Notes: generated from the sequence alone by a model not told the origin. 64,000 nucleotides of DNA from Faecalibacterium sp. (GCA_029264955.1 JARHYC010000020.1:1-64000); one strand, 5' to 3'; positions 27,533 through 36,926 are shown, counted from the stretch's first letter. Translations and numbers: made by a program.

Positions 27533-27820
27533 TTATTCTGCGACTTCGTCGCTCAGCTTCTGCTTAAAGCGACCGCTGGCCTTAAAGCCAGGGATAGAAG
27601 TGGATTCCAAACGGCTGGAAACCTTGGTCTTGGGGTTGGTGTAAGCCTTGGGCTTGCGGGGACGCATCTCAAAGCGGCCGAAACCTGCGATGGTGACCTT
27701 CTCATTTTCACGCAGGCAATCTGCAATCTGGTCAAACAGTGCATCCATGGTGTTCTCCACCTGCTGGGTGGTATAGCCGGTACGCTCGGCCACAGTAACG
27801 ATCATTTGGGAACGAGTCAT
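27533..27820 (-). CDS. hup: HU-family DNA-binding protein
   Basis: 95 aa nucleoid protein. It carries the HU/IHF dimer fold: Thr-Arg-Ser-Gln start, GFGRFEMRPRKPKAYTNPKT (beta arm region), ending in GRFKQKLSDEV. AGGAGG precedes the ATG. Monocistronic, with its promoter between it and carB. Two inverted repeats lie in its control region. Confidence 0.93.
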   Translation of the reverse strand: MTRSQMIVTVAERTGYTTQQVENTMDALFDQIADCLRENEKVTIAGFGRFEMRPRKPKAYTNPKTKVSSRLESTSIPGFKASGRFKQKLSDEVAE

Positions 27821-27843
27821 AAAACTGAAAAACCTCCTGGAAT

Positions 27844-27897
27844 CTTAGCAACTCTATCGAAAAACCGCGCACGGCGGTGAAATCGAACGTTGCTAAG
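27844..27897 (-). repeat. widely spaced inverted repeat around the HU transcript start
   Basis: GTTGCTAAG (27889-27897) overlaps the -10/+1 region; its perfect 9-bp complement CTTAGCAAC is at 27844-27852. Between them ACCGC-GCACG-GCGGT (27864-27878) forms an inner hairpin. Operator pair or leader RNA fold. Confidence 0.5.
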
Positions 27898-27924
27898 TAT
27901 ACCAGAAGGCTTCTCTTATTGCGA
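27896..27924 (-). promoter_or_regulatory. promoter of the HU gene
   Basis: Minus strand: TCGCAA, 17-bp spacer, TATACT. Confidence 0.55.
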
Positions 27925-27925
27925 C

Positions 27926-27948
27926 ACAATACACGCAAAGTGTATTGT
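27926..27948. repeat. perfect inverted repeat between carB and the HU promoter
   Basis: ACAATACAC-N5-GTGTATTGT, 9-bp arms, abutting the HU -35 box and 25 bp past the carB stop. No T-run follows on the minus strand, so it is more likely an operator or mRNA 3' stem than a terminator. Confidence 0.6.
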
Positions 27949-27973
27949 TTTACACGCGAATATTTATCCTATT

Positions 27974-30900
27974 TTAGCGATGCAGCGTGGCAATATCAAC
28001 CAGCGGAACTTTCTTCATTTCGTGGTCGCTGCGCAGGCACTGTACCAGAGATTTTGCCGTATCTACGGCAGTAATGCAAGGGATACTCAGTTCAACGGTC
28101 TTGCGGCGCAGCTTGACGGAATCGCGCTGCGGATCACGGCCGCGGGCACTGGTAGAGAATACATAATCCACGTTGCCGCTCTGCAGCAGGTCCAGAATGT
28201 TGGGGCCTTCGTCAGAGATGGGGCGCACCATGTTGCAAGGAATCATATGCTTGTTCAGCCAAGCGCAAGTGCCGGCAGTGCCGTACAGTTTGTAGCCCAT
28301 ATCACGCATCTGCCATGCAATCTCCAGGAACTCGGGCTTATCGGTATCCTTCACGCTGAATACGCAGCAGGAATCCGGGCTGGAGGGAGTCTTCAGGGCG
28401 TAGCCGGAACCGACCATGCCCTTCAGCAGAGCATCGTGGTAGTTGGGCGCAATGCCCAGAACTTCACCGGTGGACTTCATTTCAGGACCAAACTGGGTAT
28501 CAACGCCGTGCAGCTTTTCAAAGCTGAAGACGGGAACCTTAACAGCCACATAAGGAGCAGTGGGGTACAGACCAGTGCCGTAGCCCATATCAGCCAGCTT
28601 CTCGCCCAGGCAGCAGCGCACAGCCAGGTCGACCATAGGCACGCCGGTAACCTTAGAGATATACGGCACGGTACGAGAAGAACGAGGATTGACCTCGATG
28701 ACATAAACATCATCACCGGAAACCGCGTACTGCACGTTAACCAGACCAACAACCTTCAGCTCACGCGCAAAGCGACCCGTGTATTCCACCATAGTGTCGA
28801 TTGCTTTCTGAGAGATATGCTGGGTGGGGTAGACACAGATGGAGTCGCCAGAGTGAACGCCGGTACGCTCGACCTGCTCCATAACGCCAGGCACTAAGTA
28901 GTCAGTGCCGTCGCAGATTGCATCGACCTCGCACTCACGGCCGGTAATATACTTATCCAGCAGAACAGGGTGATCCATATCCACATGAGCGGTGATAACA
29001 CCCATATATTCGATGACGTCTTCCTTGGTATAAGCAACGATCATGTTCTGGCCGCCCAGAACGTAAGAGGGACGCATCAGCACAGGCAGACCGACTTCTT
29101 CAGCGGCAGCCAGCGCTTCTTCCAGGTTATAAACGGTACGGCCGGGTGCGCGGGGAATCTGGCAGCGCTCCAGCAGTTCGTCAAAACGCTCGCGGTCCTC
29201 AGCTTCGTCGATTGCGTCAGCCGGAGTGCCCAGGATGGGCATACCGATTTCGTCCATGTGCTTTGCCAGCTTGATTGCGGTCTGACCGCCAAACTGAACC
29301 ACGCAAGCATCGGGCTTTTCGGTAGCGATAACGTTATCAACACTTTCCGGGGTCAGCGGATCGAAGTACAGGCGGTCGCCGGTATCAAAGTCGGTAGAAA
29401 CGGTCTCGGGGTTGTTGTTGATGATGACCGTCTCGCAGCCGTGCTTCTTCAGCGTCCATACGCAGTGCACAGAGCAGTAGTCGAACTCAATGCCCTGACC
29501 GATACGGATGGGGCCGGAACCGAAGACCAGAATCTTCTTCTTTTTGCCTTCCTCAGCTTCTTTCTTCGCCAGGAAGTTTGCAGCTTCGTTGTCCTCGTCG
29601 TAAGTAGAGTAGAAATACGGGGTGGACGCAGCAAACTCAGCGGCGCAGGTATCAACCATCTTGTAGCCAGCGTGCAGCGGCTCGCAGGGCAGTTCTTCCA
29701 CCTGAGCCAGACGCTTGATAGTCTTATCCATAAAGCCGTACTGTTTAGCCTGCTTGTACTGTGCAACGCTCAGATTGCCGTTGCAAGCAGCCAGACCCAG
29801 CTCCAGATTTGCCAGGTGCTGCAGCTTATCCAGGAACCACCAGTCAATCTTGGTGATGTTGTAGATCACTTCGTGAGAAATACCGCGCTTCAGCGCTTCA
29901 TATACGCAGAACATACGCTCCGCGTCCTGCACATGCAGCTGCTGTACCAGAGCATCGTTGTCCAGCCCTTCCAGCGTGTTCAGGGTCAGGGTTTCCATGC
30001 CCAGCTCAATAGAAGTGACAGCTTTCATGATAGCCAGCTCAAAGCTGTTACCAATGGACATGACTTCGCCGGTAGCCATCATCTGGGTACCCAGGCTCTT
30101 GTCTGCGTAAACGAACTTATCGAAGGGCCACTTGGGGTACTTAACAACAATATAGTCAACGGTCGGCTCGAAGCAAGCGCTGGTAGTGCCGGTAACGTCA
30201 TTGCGGATCTCGTCCAGAGTGTAGCCGATTGCGATCTTGGTTGCAACCTTCGCGATGGGGTAACCGGTAGCCTTAGAAGCCAGTGCAGAAGAACGAGAAA
30301 CACGGGGGTTGACTTCGATCACTGCGTACTCGAAGCTATCAGGCTTCAGCGCGAACTGGCAGTTGCAGCCGCCCTCGATGCCCAGCTCGTTGATGATGTC
30401 CAGCGCAGCGGTGCGCAGCATCTGGAACTCTTTATCGGTCAGGGTCTGGCTGGGTGCCACAACGATGGAGTCACCGGTATGGATACCGACAGGGTCAACG
30501 TTTTCCATACTGCAAATAGTAATTGCGTTGCCTTTGCTGTCGCGCATGACCTCGAATTCGATTTCCTTCCAGCCGGAAATGCACTTCTCGACCAGAATCT
30601 GGTGAATAGGAGACAGGCGCAGACCGTTGGTGCCGATTTCAATCAGCTTAGCCTTGTCCTCGCAGATACCGCCGCCGGTACCACCCATGGTGAATGCAGG
30701 GCGAACGATAACGGGATAGCCGATTTCGTCTGCAACACGCAGTGCGTCTTCCATGTTCTCAACAACCTCAGAAGGGATGCTGGGCTGGTTCAGCTTGTCC
30801 ATGGTTTCCTTGAACAGCTCACGGTCCTCAGCGCGGTCGATGGTCTCAGGCTTGCAAGCCAGCAGACGGATGCCGTGCTCCTCCAGATAGCCGGAGCGAG

Positions 30901-31207
30901 CCAGCTCCATAGACATATTCAGACCGGTCTGGCCGCCCAGGTTGGGCAGCACGGAATCGGGCTTTTCGATGTCCAGAATGCGCTTGACCACTTCCAGGGT
31001 CATAGGCTCGATATACACATGATCGGCGATTTCCGGGTCGGTCATGATGGTAGCGGGGTTAGAGTTCAGCAGAACAGTCTCGATGCCTTCTGCCTTCAGG
31101 GCGCGGCAAGCCTGGGTACCGGAATAGTCGAACTCAGCGGCCTGGCCAATGATGATAGGACCGGAACCAATGACCAGTACCTTCTTGATGCTCATATCTC
31201 TAGGCAT
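27974..31207 (-). CDS. carB: carbamoyl phosphate synthase large subunit
   Basis: 1077 aa, normal full length. Two ATP-grasp halves (each starting with a GSGPI-type loop: VIGSGPIIIGQAAEFDYSG and VFGSGPIRIGQGIEFDYC) phosphorylate bicarbonate and carbamate; the C-terminal MGS-like domain (about 940-1077) carries allosteric sites. It also holds the ammonia-using site, so it can work with free NH3. ATG at 31207 follows AGGAGG and lies 1 bp after the carA stop, so the two subunits are translationally coupled. Last gene of the pyr operon; no strong terminator follows. Confidence 0.96.
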   Translation of the reverse strand: MPRDMSIKKVLVIGSGPIIIGQAAEFDYSGTQACRALKAEGIETVLLNSNPATIMTDPEIADHVYIEPMTLEVVKRILDIEKPDSVLPNLGGQTGLNMSMELARSGYLEEHGIRLLACKPETIDRAEDRELFKETMDKLNQPSIPSEVVENMEDALRVADEIGYPVIVRPAFTMGGTGGGICEDKAKLIEIGTNGLRLSPIHQILVEKCISGWKEIEFEVMRDSKGNAITICSMENVDPVGIHTGDSIVVAPSQTLTDKEFQMLRTAALDIINELGIEGGCNCQFALKPDSFEYAVIEVNPRVSRSSALASKATGYPIAKVATKIAIGYTLDEIRNDVTGTTSACFEPTVDYIVVKYPKWPFDKFVYADKSLGTQMMATGEVMSIGNSFELAIMKAVTSIELGMETLTLNTLEGLDNDALVQQLHVQDAERMFCVYEALKRGISHEVIYNITKIDWWFLDKLQHLANLELGLAACNGNLSVAQYKQAKQYGFMDKTIKRLAQVEELPCEPLHAGYKMVDTCAAEFAASTPYFYSTYDEDNEAANFLAKKEAEEGKKKKILVFGSGPIRIGQGIEFDYCSVHCVWTLKKHGCETVIINNNPETVSTDFDTGDRLYFDPLTPESVDNVIATEKPDACVVQFGGQTAIKLAKHMDEIGMPILGTPADAIDEAEDRERFDELLERCQIPRAPGRTVYNLEEALAAAEEVGLPVLMRPSYVLGGQNMIVAYTKEDVIEYMGVITAHVDMDHPVLLDKYITGRECEVDAICDGTDYLVPGVMEQVERTGVHSGDSICVYPTQHISQKAIDTMVEYTGRFARELKVVGLVNVQYAVSGDDVYVIEVNPRSSRTVPYISKVTGVPMVDLAVRCCLGEKLADMGYGTGLYPTAPYVAVKVPVFSFEKLHGVDTQFGPEMKSTGEVLGIAPNYHDALLKGMVGSGYALKTPSSPDSCCVFSVKDTDKPEFLEIAWQMRDMGYKLYGTAGTCAWLNKHMIPCNMVRPISDEGPNILDLLQSGNVDYVFSTSARGRDPQRDSVKLRRKTVELSIPCITAVDTAKSLVQCLRSDHEMKKVPLVDIATLHR

Positions 31208-31208
31208 A

Positions 31209-32315
31209 TTACTGCGCCTCCTTTGCATTCTTTACCTGATCCAGGAAGCGATCGAACAAGAACTCGGTTTCCTTGGGGCCACCGTTAGCTTCCGGGTTGA
31301 ACTGTACTGTGAAGCAGTTCCAGCACTTATACTGGATGCCTTCGCAGCTGCCGTCGTTGGCATTGATCTGTGCAACAGTGCCTACTTCAGCGGGCAGCTT
31401 TTCGCTGTCAACTGCGTAGCCGTGCCCCTGTGCAGTGATATAGGTGCGGCCGCCAGCCAGGTCGGTGACGGGCTGGTTTGCGCCGTGGTGGCCGTGCTTC
31501 ATCTTAACGGTGGGCACACCAGCAGCTGCAGCTGCAACCAGATGGCCCAAGCCGATACCGAAAACAGGCTTACCCAGGTCCAGAATTTCCTTTGCGTTTG
31601 CCACGATTTCCGGCACATCCGAAGCATCACCGGGGCCTGCGCTCAGCAGGATGCCGTCCGGGTTCAGAGCAGAAATATCTGCTGCGGTGGTGTATGCGGG
31701 CACAACCGTAACCTTGCTGCCGCGCTTGGTCAGGCAGCGGATGGTGTTGCGCTTGGTGCCGTAGTCCACCAGAACTACATGGGTGTCACCTTCCGGATTG
31801 TAAACCGCAGCTTCCTTGCAGGTAACGGTCTTAACACCGTCAGCAGCCTTGAAGCCTTCAATGTCAGCCATCAGCGCAGCACGGCGGTCGGCATTTGCCG
31901 GATCGGCCGGGTCAAACTCGGTGGTAATTGCGCCGTTCATGGAACCGCTCTCACGCAGGATGCGGGTCAGGTGACGGGTATCCACACCACAGATACCAAC
32001 CGTGCCGTTTGCCTTCAAAAAATCCTCAAAGGTGTACTGGCAGCGGAAGTTGGAGGGCGTGTGGCAGGCTTCGCGGACGATAATGCCGTTTGCCCAAACC
32101 GAATCGGACTCCTTGTCCTCATCGTTCATGCCATAGTTGCCCACCATGGGATAGGTCTGAGCAACCAGTGCGCCGTAGGATGCGGGATCTGTCAGGCCTT
32201 CCTGGAAGCCAACAACACCGGTGGAGAAAATAACCTCACCAAGCGTAGTGCCCGGGCAGCCCAAAGACTCGCCTGCGAACACCATGCCATTTGCCAAAAG
32301 CAGATATGCGTTCAT
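31209..32315 (-). CDS. carA: carbamoyl phosphate synthase small subunit with inactivated glutaminase site
   Basis: 368 aa. The N-terminal CarA domain and the class I amidotransferase fold are complete and well conserved (GPGD, VKMKHGHHG, ITAQGHGY). The catalytic residues are not: the nucleophile Cys269 of E. coli is Gly255 (codon GGC at 31551-31553), Gln273 is Leu259, Asn311 is Gly297, and His353 is Asn340 (codon AAC at 31296-31298); Glu342 of the PE pair stays. The frame is intact, so this is no pseudogene. It should bind CarB but not hydrolyse glutamine. ATG at 32315 follows GAGGT; an upstream in-frame TTG overlaps that site. Confidence 0.94.
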   Translation of the reverse strand: MNAYLLLANGMVFAGESLGCPGTTLGEVIFSTGVVGFQEGLTDPASYGALVAQTYPMVGNYGMNDEDKESDSVWANGIIVREACHTPSNFRCQYTFEDFLKANGTVGICGVDTRHLTRILRESGSMNGAITTEFDPADPANADRRAALMADIEGFKAADGVKTVTCKEAAVYNPEGDTHVVLVDYGTKRNTIRCLTKRGSKVTVVPAYTTAADISALNPDGILLSAGPGDASDVPEIVANAKEILDLGKPVFGIGLGHLVAAAAAGVPTVKMKHGHHGANQPVTDLAGGRTYITAQGHGYAVDSEKLPAEVGTVAQINANDGSCEGIQYKCWNCFTVQFNPEANGGPKETEFLFDRFLDQVKNAKEAQ

Positions 32316-32370
32316 GTTTTTACCTCGTGTATCCAATCAGCTTAAAGGGTTTACAATACAGGTTTGCAGA

Positions 32371-32964
32371 TTACAGGCTCTGCTTTGCCTCCTGCTTCAT
32401 CTTGCGGCTGCCCAGATGAACCAGGGGCAGCTTGCCTTCCTTGCAGATGGGGCATTCGTCTGCCTCGTAGTTGGGCAGATCCAGCTTTGCAGCGCTTGCA
32501 ATGATGGGAATGGGAGAAGGCGCGTCAGCCTTGGTGCGGTCTACCACGCAGCAGATGCCCAGGCACTCGCCGCCAGCCTCTTCGATGACACGCTTAGTTT
32601 CCAGGCTGGAGATACCAGTGGTAACAACGTCCTCTGCAATGATGCACTTTTCACCCGGCTGGATGGAGAAGCGCTTCAGGCACATCTGGTTGTCCACACG
32701 CTCGGTGAAGATAGCGCGTTTGCCGGTCTGACGAGCCAGCTCGTAAGCGTAAACGATACCGCCCATGGCAGGTCCTACAATCACATCCACATCCATTTCA
32801 CGGACCTTCTCTGCGATTTTTTCCATAACGGCAGCGCACTTATCCGGATGCTGCTGCAGGTATGCCATCTGGCAATATGCGCTGGAATGGCGGCCGCTGG
32901 ACAGCAGGAAGTGACCTTCCAGAAATGCGTCACAGCTCTTCAAAATCTCGATTACGTCGCTCAT
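32371..32964 (-). CDS. pyrE: orotate phosphoribosyltransferase
   Basis: 197 aa. Joins orotate and PRPP to give OMP. The PRPP loop CIIAEDVVTTGISS and the dimer-loop region GRHSSAYCQ are present. A short Cys-bearing tail (ADECPICKEGKLPLVHLGSRK), as in many clostridial PyrE proteins, ends the chain. AAAGGAG precedes the ATG. The 134-bp gap upstream, unusual in this tight operon, holds a promoter. Confidence 0.95.
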   Translation of the reverse strand: MSDVIEILKSCDAFLEGHFLLSSGRHSSAYCQMAYLQQHPDKCAAVMEKIAEKVREMDVDVIVGPAMGGIVYAYELARQTGKRAIFTERVDNQMCLKRFSIQPGEKCIIAEDVVTTGISSLETKRVIEEAGGECLGICCVVDRTKADAPSPIPIIASAAKLDLPNYEADECPICKEGKLPLVHLGSRKMKQEAKQSL

Positions 32965-32985
32965 GCTTTACTCTCCTTTTGCTTT

Positions 32986-33048
32986 TGAGCCAAAAGGCTC
33001 AGGCTTTTCACTATCTTTTATTTTATCACAGGGAAATAGGCATTGCAA
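32986..33048 (-). promoter_or_regulatory. internal promoter for pyrE-carA-carB with leader hairpin
   Basis: Minus strand: TTGCAA (33043-33048), 17-bp spacer, TAAAAT (33020-33025). In the short leader a TGAGCC-AAAA-GGCTCA stem (32986-33001) stands just before the pyrE ribosome site. It allows transcription independent of the pyr attenuator. Confidence 0.65.
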
Positions 33049-33098
33049 TTTCCCAGAGGTGAAATCAGAAGTATTACTTATGTGGCATCGTTGTTTTT

Positions 33099-34016
33099 TC
33101 AGCGTGCACAGCCACGGATTTCATCCAGTGTCTTTACGCCGTTTTTATCCATCCACTCTGCCATTTCTTCGCCGATCGTCTGCATTGCACGGGGATTTGC
33201 AAAATTTGCAGCACCCACCTGTACCGCAGTAGCACCTGCCATGATGAACTCCAGTGCGTCACGGCCGGTAGCGATACCGCCCAGACCCACCACCGGGATA
33301 TTCACAGCACCGACTGCCTGCCATACCATGCGCAGTGCAATGGGGCGAACCGCCGGGCCAGACAGACCTGCAAAGATATTGTTGAATACCGGCTTGCGCT
33401 TTTCCAAATCGATGGCACAAGCCTGGAAAGTATTAGTCAGACTGATACCATCTGCGCCCGCAGCTTCCACCGCCTTGCACATATCGGGGATGTTCTCCGC
33501 CTGAGGGCTGAGCTTGACCAGAAGCGGCTTCTTGCACACATCGCGTACCATCTTAACCATGGTACCCGCAGCTTCTGCCTTGACGCCGTATGCCATACCG
33601 CCAACCTTGACATTGGGGCAGCTGATGTTCAGCTCGATGATATCCACACCCGTTTCGCTGAGCATTTCAGCGCCCTGGATGTATTCTTCCTCGTTATGTC
33701 CGCCCAAGTTTGCCAGCGTTACGATGCCGTACTGTTCCTTCAGGCGCAGCATCTGGGGCAACTCCACATCAATGAAGTGCTGCACACCGGGATTCTGCAA
33801 ACCGATGGAGTTAATCAGTCCGGAGGGCGTTTCGTGCAGGCGCACACCCTCGTTGCCGTACTGACCATGCAGGGTCAGCCCCTTGCCGGAAATACCGCCG
33901 ATCTTGGAAAGATCGATCAGGTCTTCATACTCCGGGCCGTAACCTACGGTACCGGATGCACCGATGACCGGGCTGTGCATGGCAAAGCCAAATAGGTTTG
34001 TAGACAGATCAGACAT
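33099..34016 (-). CDS. pyrD: dihydroorotate dehydrogenase type 1B catalytic subunit
   Basis: 305 aa FMN TIM barrel. The active-site Cys lies in NISCPNVKVGG, the NAD-linked type 1B signature. It works as a heterotetramer with PyrK. Start ATG at 34016 follows AAAGGAGG and overlaps the end of pyrK by 8 bp; longer in-frame readings into pyrK are not credible. Confidence 0.95.
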   Translation of the reverse strand: MSDLSTNLFGFAMHSPVIGASGTVGYGPEYEDLIDLSKIGGISGKGLTLHGQYGNEGVRLHETPSGLINSIGLQNPGVQHFIDVELPQMLRLKEQYGIVTLANLGGHNEEEYIQGAEMLSETGVDIIELNISCPNVKVGGMAYGVKAEAAGTMVKMVRDVCKKPLLVKLSPQAENIPDMCKAVEAAGADGISLTNTFQACAIDLEKRKPVFNNIFAGLSGPAVRPIALRMVWQAVGAVNIPVVGLGGIATGRDALEFIMAGATAVQVGAANFANPRAMQTIGEEMAEWMDKNGVKTLDEIRGCAR

Positions 34017-34788
34017 GGACCAGCACCTCCTTTGCATCAAATACAGGGCCATCCTTGCAGATGCTGACCGCCTGTTCCCGTGTGGTCTTGCAGGTGCAGC
34101 CCAGGCAGGCACCGATACCGCAAGCCATCTTGGCTTCCAGACTGCACAGGCACTTTGCACCTGCTGCAACCGCACCGCTTGCTGCATTCTTCATCATGGG
34201 AGTCGGACCGCAAAGCAGAACTAAGTCATAATCGTTGGGGTCATACAGCTGGGTAACAAAGCCCTTTGCGCCAGCCTTGCCGCTGTCGGTAGCAATCTTC
34301 AGGCTCTTTGCTAGCCCTTCGTATTTTTCCGTTTCATAAGGCACATCGGTGAAACCGAAGCAAACATCCGGTGCGTTGCCGGCTTGTGCCAGCTCGCGCA
34401 CGGTCTGGTACAGGGGGGCGGTGCCGATACCGCCGCCAACCACCAGAATGCGATTATATTCCTTCGCCAGAGCTGCGGTATCAAAACCATTACCCATGGG
34501 GCCTGTCACCTGAAAGTGATCGCCAGCTGCCAGCTTTGCCAGCTTTTCGGTACCGTGACCCTTGACCTGATACAAGAACTGCAGCTCGTGCTTTTCCGGG
34601 TCCCAGCTATGTACGCTGATGGGGCGGGACAAAAACGGTTCCTCGTCATGTCCCCAAGCACGCAGGGTATAGAACTGACCTGCACGGGGTGCGTGTTCCA
34701 TATCGGTCCACAGCACCTTCAGCAGGCAGATATTTTCTTCTACAACGGTCTGATCCAAGACTGCCGCATCACAGCATACTGCACGCAT
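34009..34788 (-). CDS. pyrK: dihydroorotate dehydrogenase electron transfer subunit
   Basis: 259 aa. FAD-binding RPISVHSW, NAD-binding VVGGGIGTAPLY, and 2Fe-2S ligands Cys-x4-Cys-x2-Cys-x12-Cys beginning CGIGACLGC. Passes electrons from PyrD to NAD+. The ATG lies 20 bp inside pyrF and has AGGAGG upstream. Confidence 0.95.
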   Translation of the reverse strand: MRAVCCDAAVLDQTVVEENICLLKVLWTDMEHAPRAGQFYTLRAWGHDEEPFLSRPISVHSWDPEKHELQFLYQVKGHGTEKLAKLAAGDHFQVTGPMGNGFDTAALAKEYNRILVVGGGIGTAPLYQTVRELAQAGNAPDVCFGFTDVPYETEKYEGLAKSLKIATDSGKAGAKGFVTQLYDPNDYDLVLLCGPTPMMKNAASGAVAAGAKCLCSLEAKMACGIGACLGCTCKTTREQAVSICKDGPVFDAKEVLVHV

Positions 34789-35638
34789 GAGCGATATCCT
34801 CCTTCATACGAACACATTCGTTGTAAGCTGCTTCGTCGAATGCAACGCCGGGCTGTTTCTTCCAAGCCAGCAGGATGCCACGGCTGGAGTTGACCACGCC
34901 GCCGTTGGAGTTGTTCAGGTACAGAGCAATGTCCTCAGCCTTGCCGCCTTGTGCGCCGTAGCCGGGAATCAGGAAGAAGCTATCCTTGTAGCGTGCGCGA
35001 ATCTCGCTTGCTTCTTCTGCATGGGTACCACCGATCACCAAACCAATGCTGCTGTAACCGTGTTCGCCCATGTAGTTCTTGCCAACTTCAGTCACCTTGT
35101 CGCCGACCAGGTCGTAAACGTGACGACCGTCTGCCAACTTCTCATACTCGAAGTCCTTAGCGCCCTGGTTCGAGGTACGGCACAGAACGAACATACCCTT
35201 GCCCTGCTTTTCTGCGTAGGGCAGGTAGGGGGACAGGCTGTCCAGACCCATGTAAGGTGCCAGGGTAATCATGTCAGCCTCAAAGTCGCCCTCAAAGTGA
35301 GCCTTTGCATACATTTCAGCAGTCTTTGCAATGTCGCCGCGCTTGATGTCAGCGATGACGGGAATGCCGGCTTCACGCACAGCCTTCAGGGTTTCTGCAT
35401 AGCAGCGCATACCGTCCAGACCCATAGATTCATAGTAAGCAATCTGAACCTTGAAGCAGCCAGCCACGGGAGCGGTTGCTGCAATCAGTGCCTTGTTGTA
35501 ACGCAGAACGCTCTCACCGACCGTTTCACCAGCTTGAGCAAAGCCTTCGGGCAGGTAGGAAAAATCGGTATCCAGACCTACGCAAACGGGGCCGCGGGCT
35601 GCAACGCCCTCATACAGTTTGTCCATGCAAGTAATCAT
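34769..35638 (-). CDS. pyrF: orotidine 5'-phosphate decarboxylase (long, type 2)
   Basis: 289 aa, the longer PyrF subfamily. Catalytic Lys-Asp array in VIADIKRGDI; substrate loop GYGAQGG. Makes UMP from OMP. AGGAGG precedes the ATG. Confidence 0.95.
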   Translation of the reverse strand: MITCMDKLYEGVAARGPVCVGLDTDFSYLPEGFAQAGETVGESVLRYNKALIAATAPVAGCFKVQIAYYESMGLDGMRCYAETLKAVREAGIPVIADIKRGDIAKTAEMYAKAHFEGDFEADMITLAPYMGLDSLSPYLPYAEKQGKGMFVLCRTSNQGAKDFEYEKLADGRHVYDLVGDKVTEVGKNYMGEHGYSSIGLVIGGTHAEEASEIRARYKDSFFLIPGYGAQGGKAEDIALYLNNSNGGVVNSSRGILLAWKKQPGVAFDEAAYNECVRMKEDIAHACSML

Positions 35639-35673
35639 AAATCAATTCCTCCTGTTTTGTACTGCGTTTTCTA

Positions 35674-36861
35674 TTACACCTGATAGGTGATCTTGCCGCC
35701 CTTGATGGTAGTGCAGACCTTGCCGTACAGGGTCATGCCATCAAAGGGGCAGTTTTTCGACTTAGAATGGAAGGTTTCCTTGTTCACCACATACGGAGTG
35801 TCCAGATCCACCAGAACCAGGTCTGCGTCATAGCCCGGCTCCACAACGCCCTTACTGCCCAGACCCATAATGCGGGCAGGATTTTCGCTCATCAGGCTGC
35901 TCAGCACAGACAGCGGGATGTTTTCCTGTTTACACAGCTTGGTGTAGCAAATGCCGAATGCGGTTTCCAGACCGACCATACCGGCTGCACCCTTCAGCTT
36001 GTCTTCCTCGCTGTGGGGGGCGTGATCTGTACCAATGGCATCTACCACGCCGGCGCGAATGCCATCCACAAGTGCCTGTACATCGTCTGCTTCCCGAATG
36101 GGCGGGTTTACACGGTAATCACAAGTATCCTTTGTGTACCACAGGTGATGGGGGGTCACTTCGCAGGTGACCGGAGCGCCCTGCCACTTTGCCTGGGCAA
36201 TCGCTTCGATGGAACCACGGGTAGACACATGGCACATATGCAGGCGGGTCTGATAATACTGGGACAAATACAGGTTGCGTACCGTTTCGATATCCTCTGC
36301 CAAACGGTAATCCCAGGGAGAGATTTCCATATCCTCTGCATGGCTCATCACAGTGATGTCCTTCTGGTGGCAGATGGCGAAAGCCTTTGCCATCACGTTC
36401 GTGCTCTGCACACCGTGGCCGTCCTCCGAGATGAACTTGACGTTCTCCGGCAGGCTCTTCAGGTGGTCGATATCCATACCGTCGAAGCTGCTGGTGATGG
36501 ACACCGTCTGGTTTGCTTCGCACAAACCGATTTCCTTTACCTTCTGCTCAATCTGCCAAGCCATGCCTGGGTCGCTCATAACGGGTTTGGTATTGGGCAT
36601 CAGGTTCACAAAGGTGTAACCACCTGCCGCAGCAGCAGCGCTTCCGGTTGCCAGATCTTCCTTATACTCAAAACCAGGGGTACGCCAGTGACAGTGCAAA
36701 TCGATGAACGCAGGCAGAACCGTTTTGCCTGCTGCCTCCAGCACCGTTTCGTCCGGCCGGAGCAGTCCCTCCAGCCCTGTGCCCACAGCAGCGATTTTTC
36801 CATCGCGCAGCAACAGGTCTGTGGGCTGGCCTGCGGCGGTGACAGCATTGCGGATCAGCAT
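35674..36861 (-). CDS. pyrC: dihydroorotase
   Basis: 395 aa class I amidohydrolase. Metal ligands DLHCHWR (family DxHxH), the HAED and CHVST histidines, and the final TDHAPH are visible. First structural gene of the operon; AAGGAG precedes the ATG, about 65 nt after the attenuator. pyrB is not in this operon. Confidence 0.94.
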   Translation of the reverse strand: MLIRNAVTAAGQPTDLLLRDGKIAAVGTGLEGLLRPDETVLEAAGKTVLPAFIDLHCHWRTPGFEYKEDLATGSAAAAAGGYTFVNLMPNTKPVMSDPGMAWQIEQKVKEIGLCEANQTVSITSSFDGMDIDHLKSLPENVKFISEDGHGVQSTNVMAKAFAICHQKDITVMSHAEDMEISPWDYRLAEDIETVRNLYLSQYYQTRLHMCHVSTRGSIEAIAQAKWQGAPVTCEVTPHHLWYTKDTCDYRVNPPIREADDVQALVDGIRAGVVDAIGTDHAPHSEEDKLKGAAGMVGLETAFGICYTKLCKQENIPLSVLSSLMSENPARIMGLGSKGVVEPGYDADLVLVDLDTPYVVNKETFHSKSKNCPFDGMTLYGKVCTTIKGGKITYQV

Positions 36862-36926
36862 AATTGACAGCTCCTTTTCCTTAGATTGCTTCCAGTATAA
36901 AACATTTCACCTAATTAAAAAACGGC

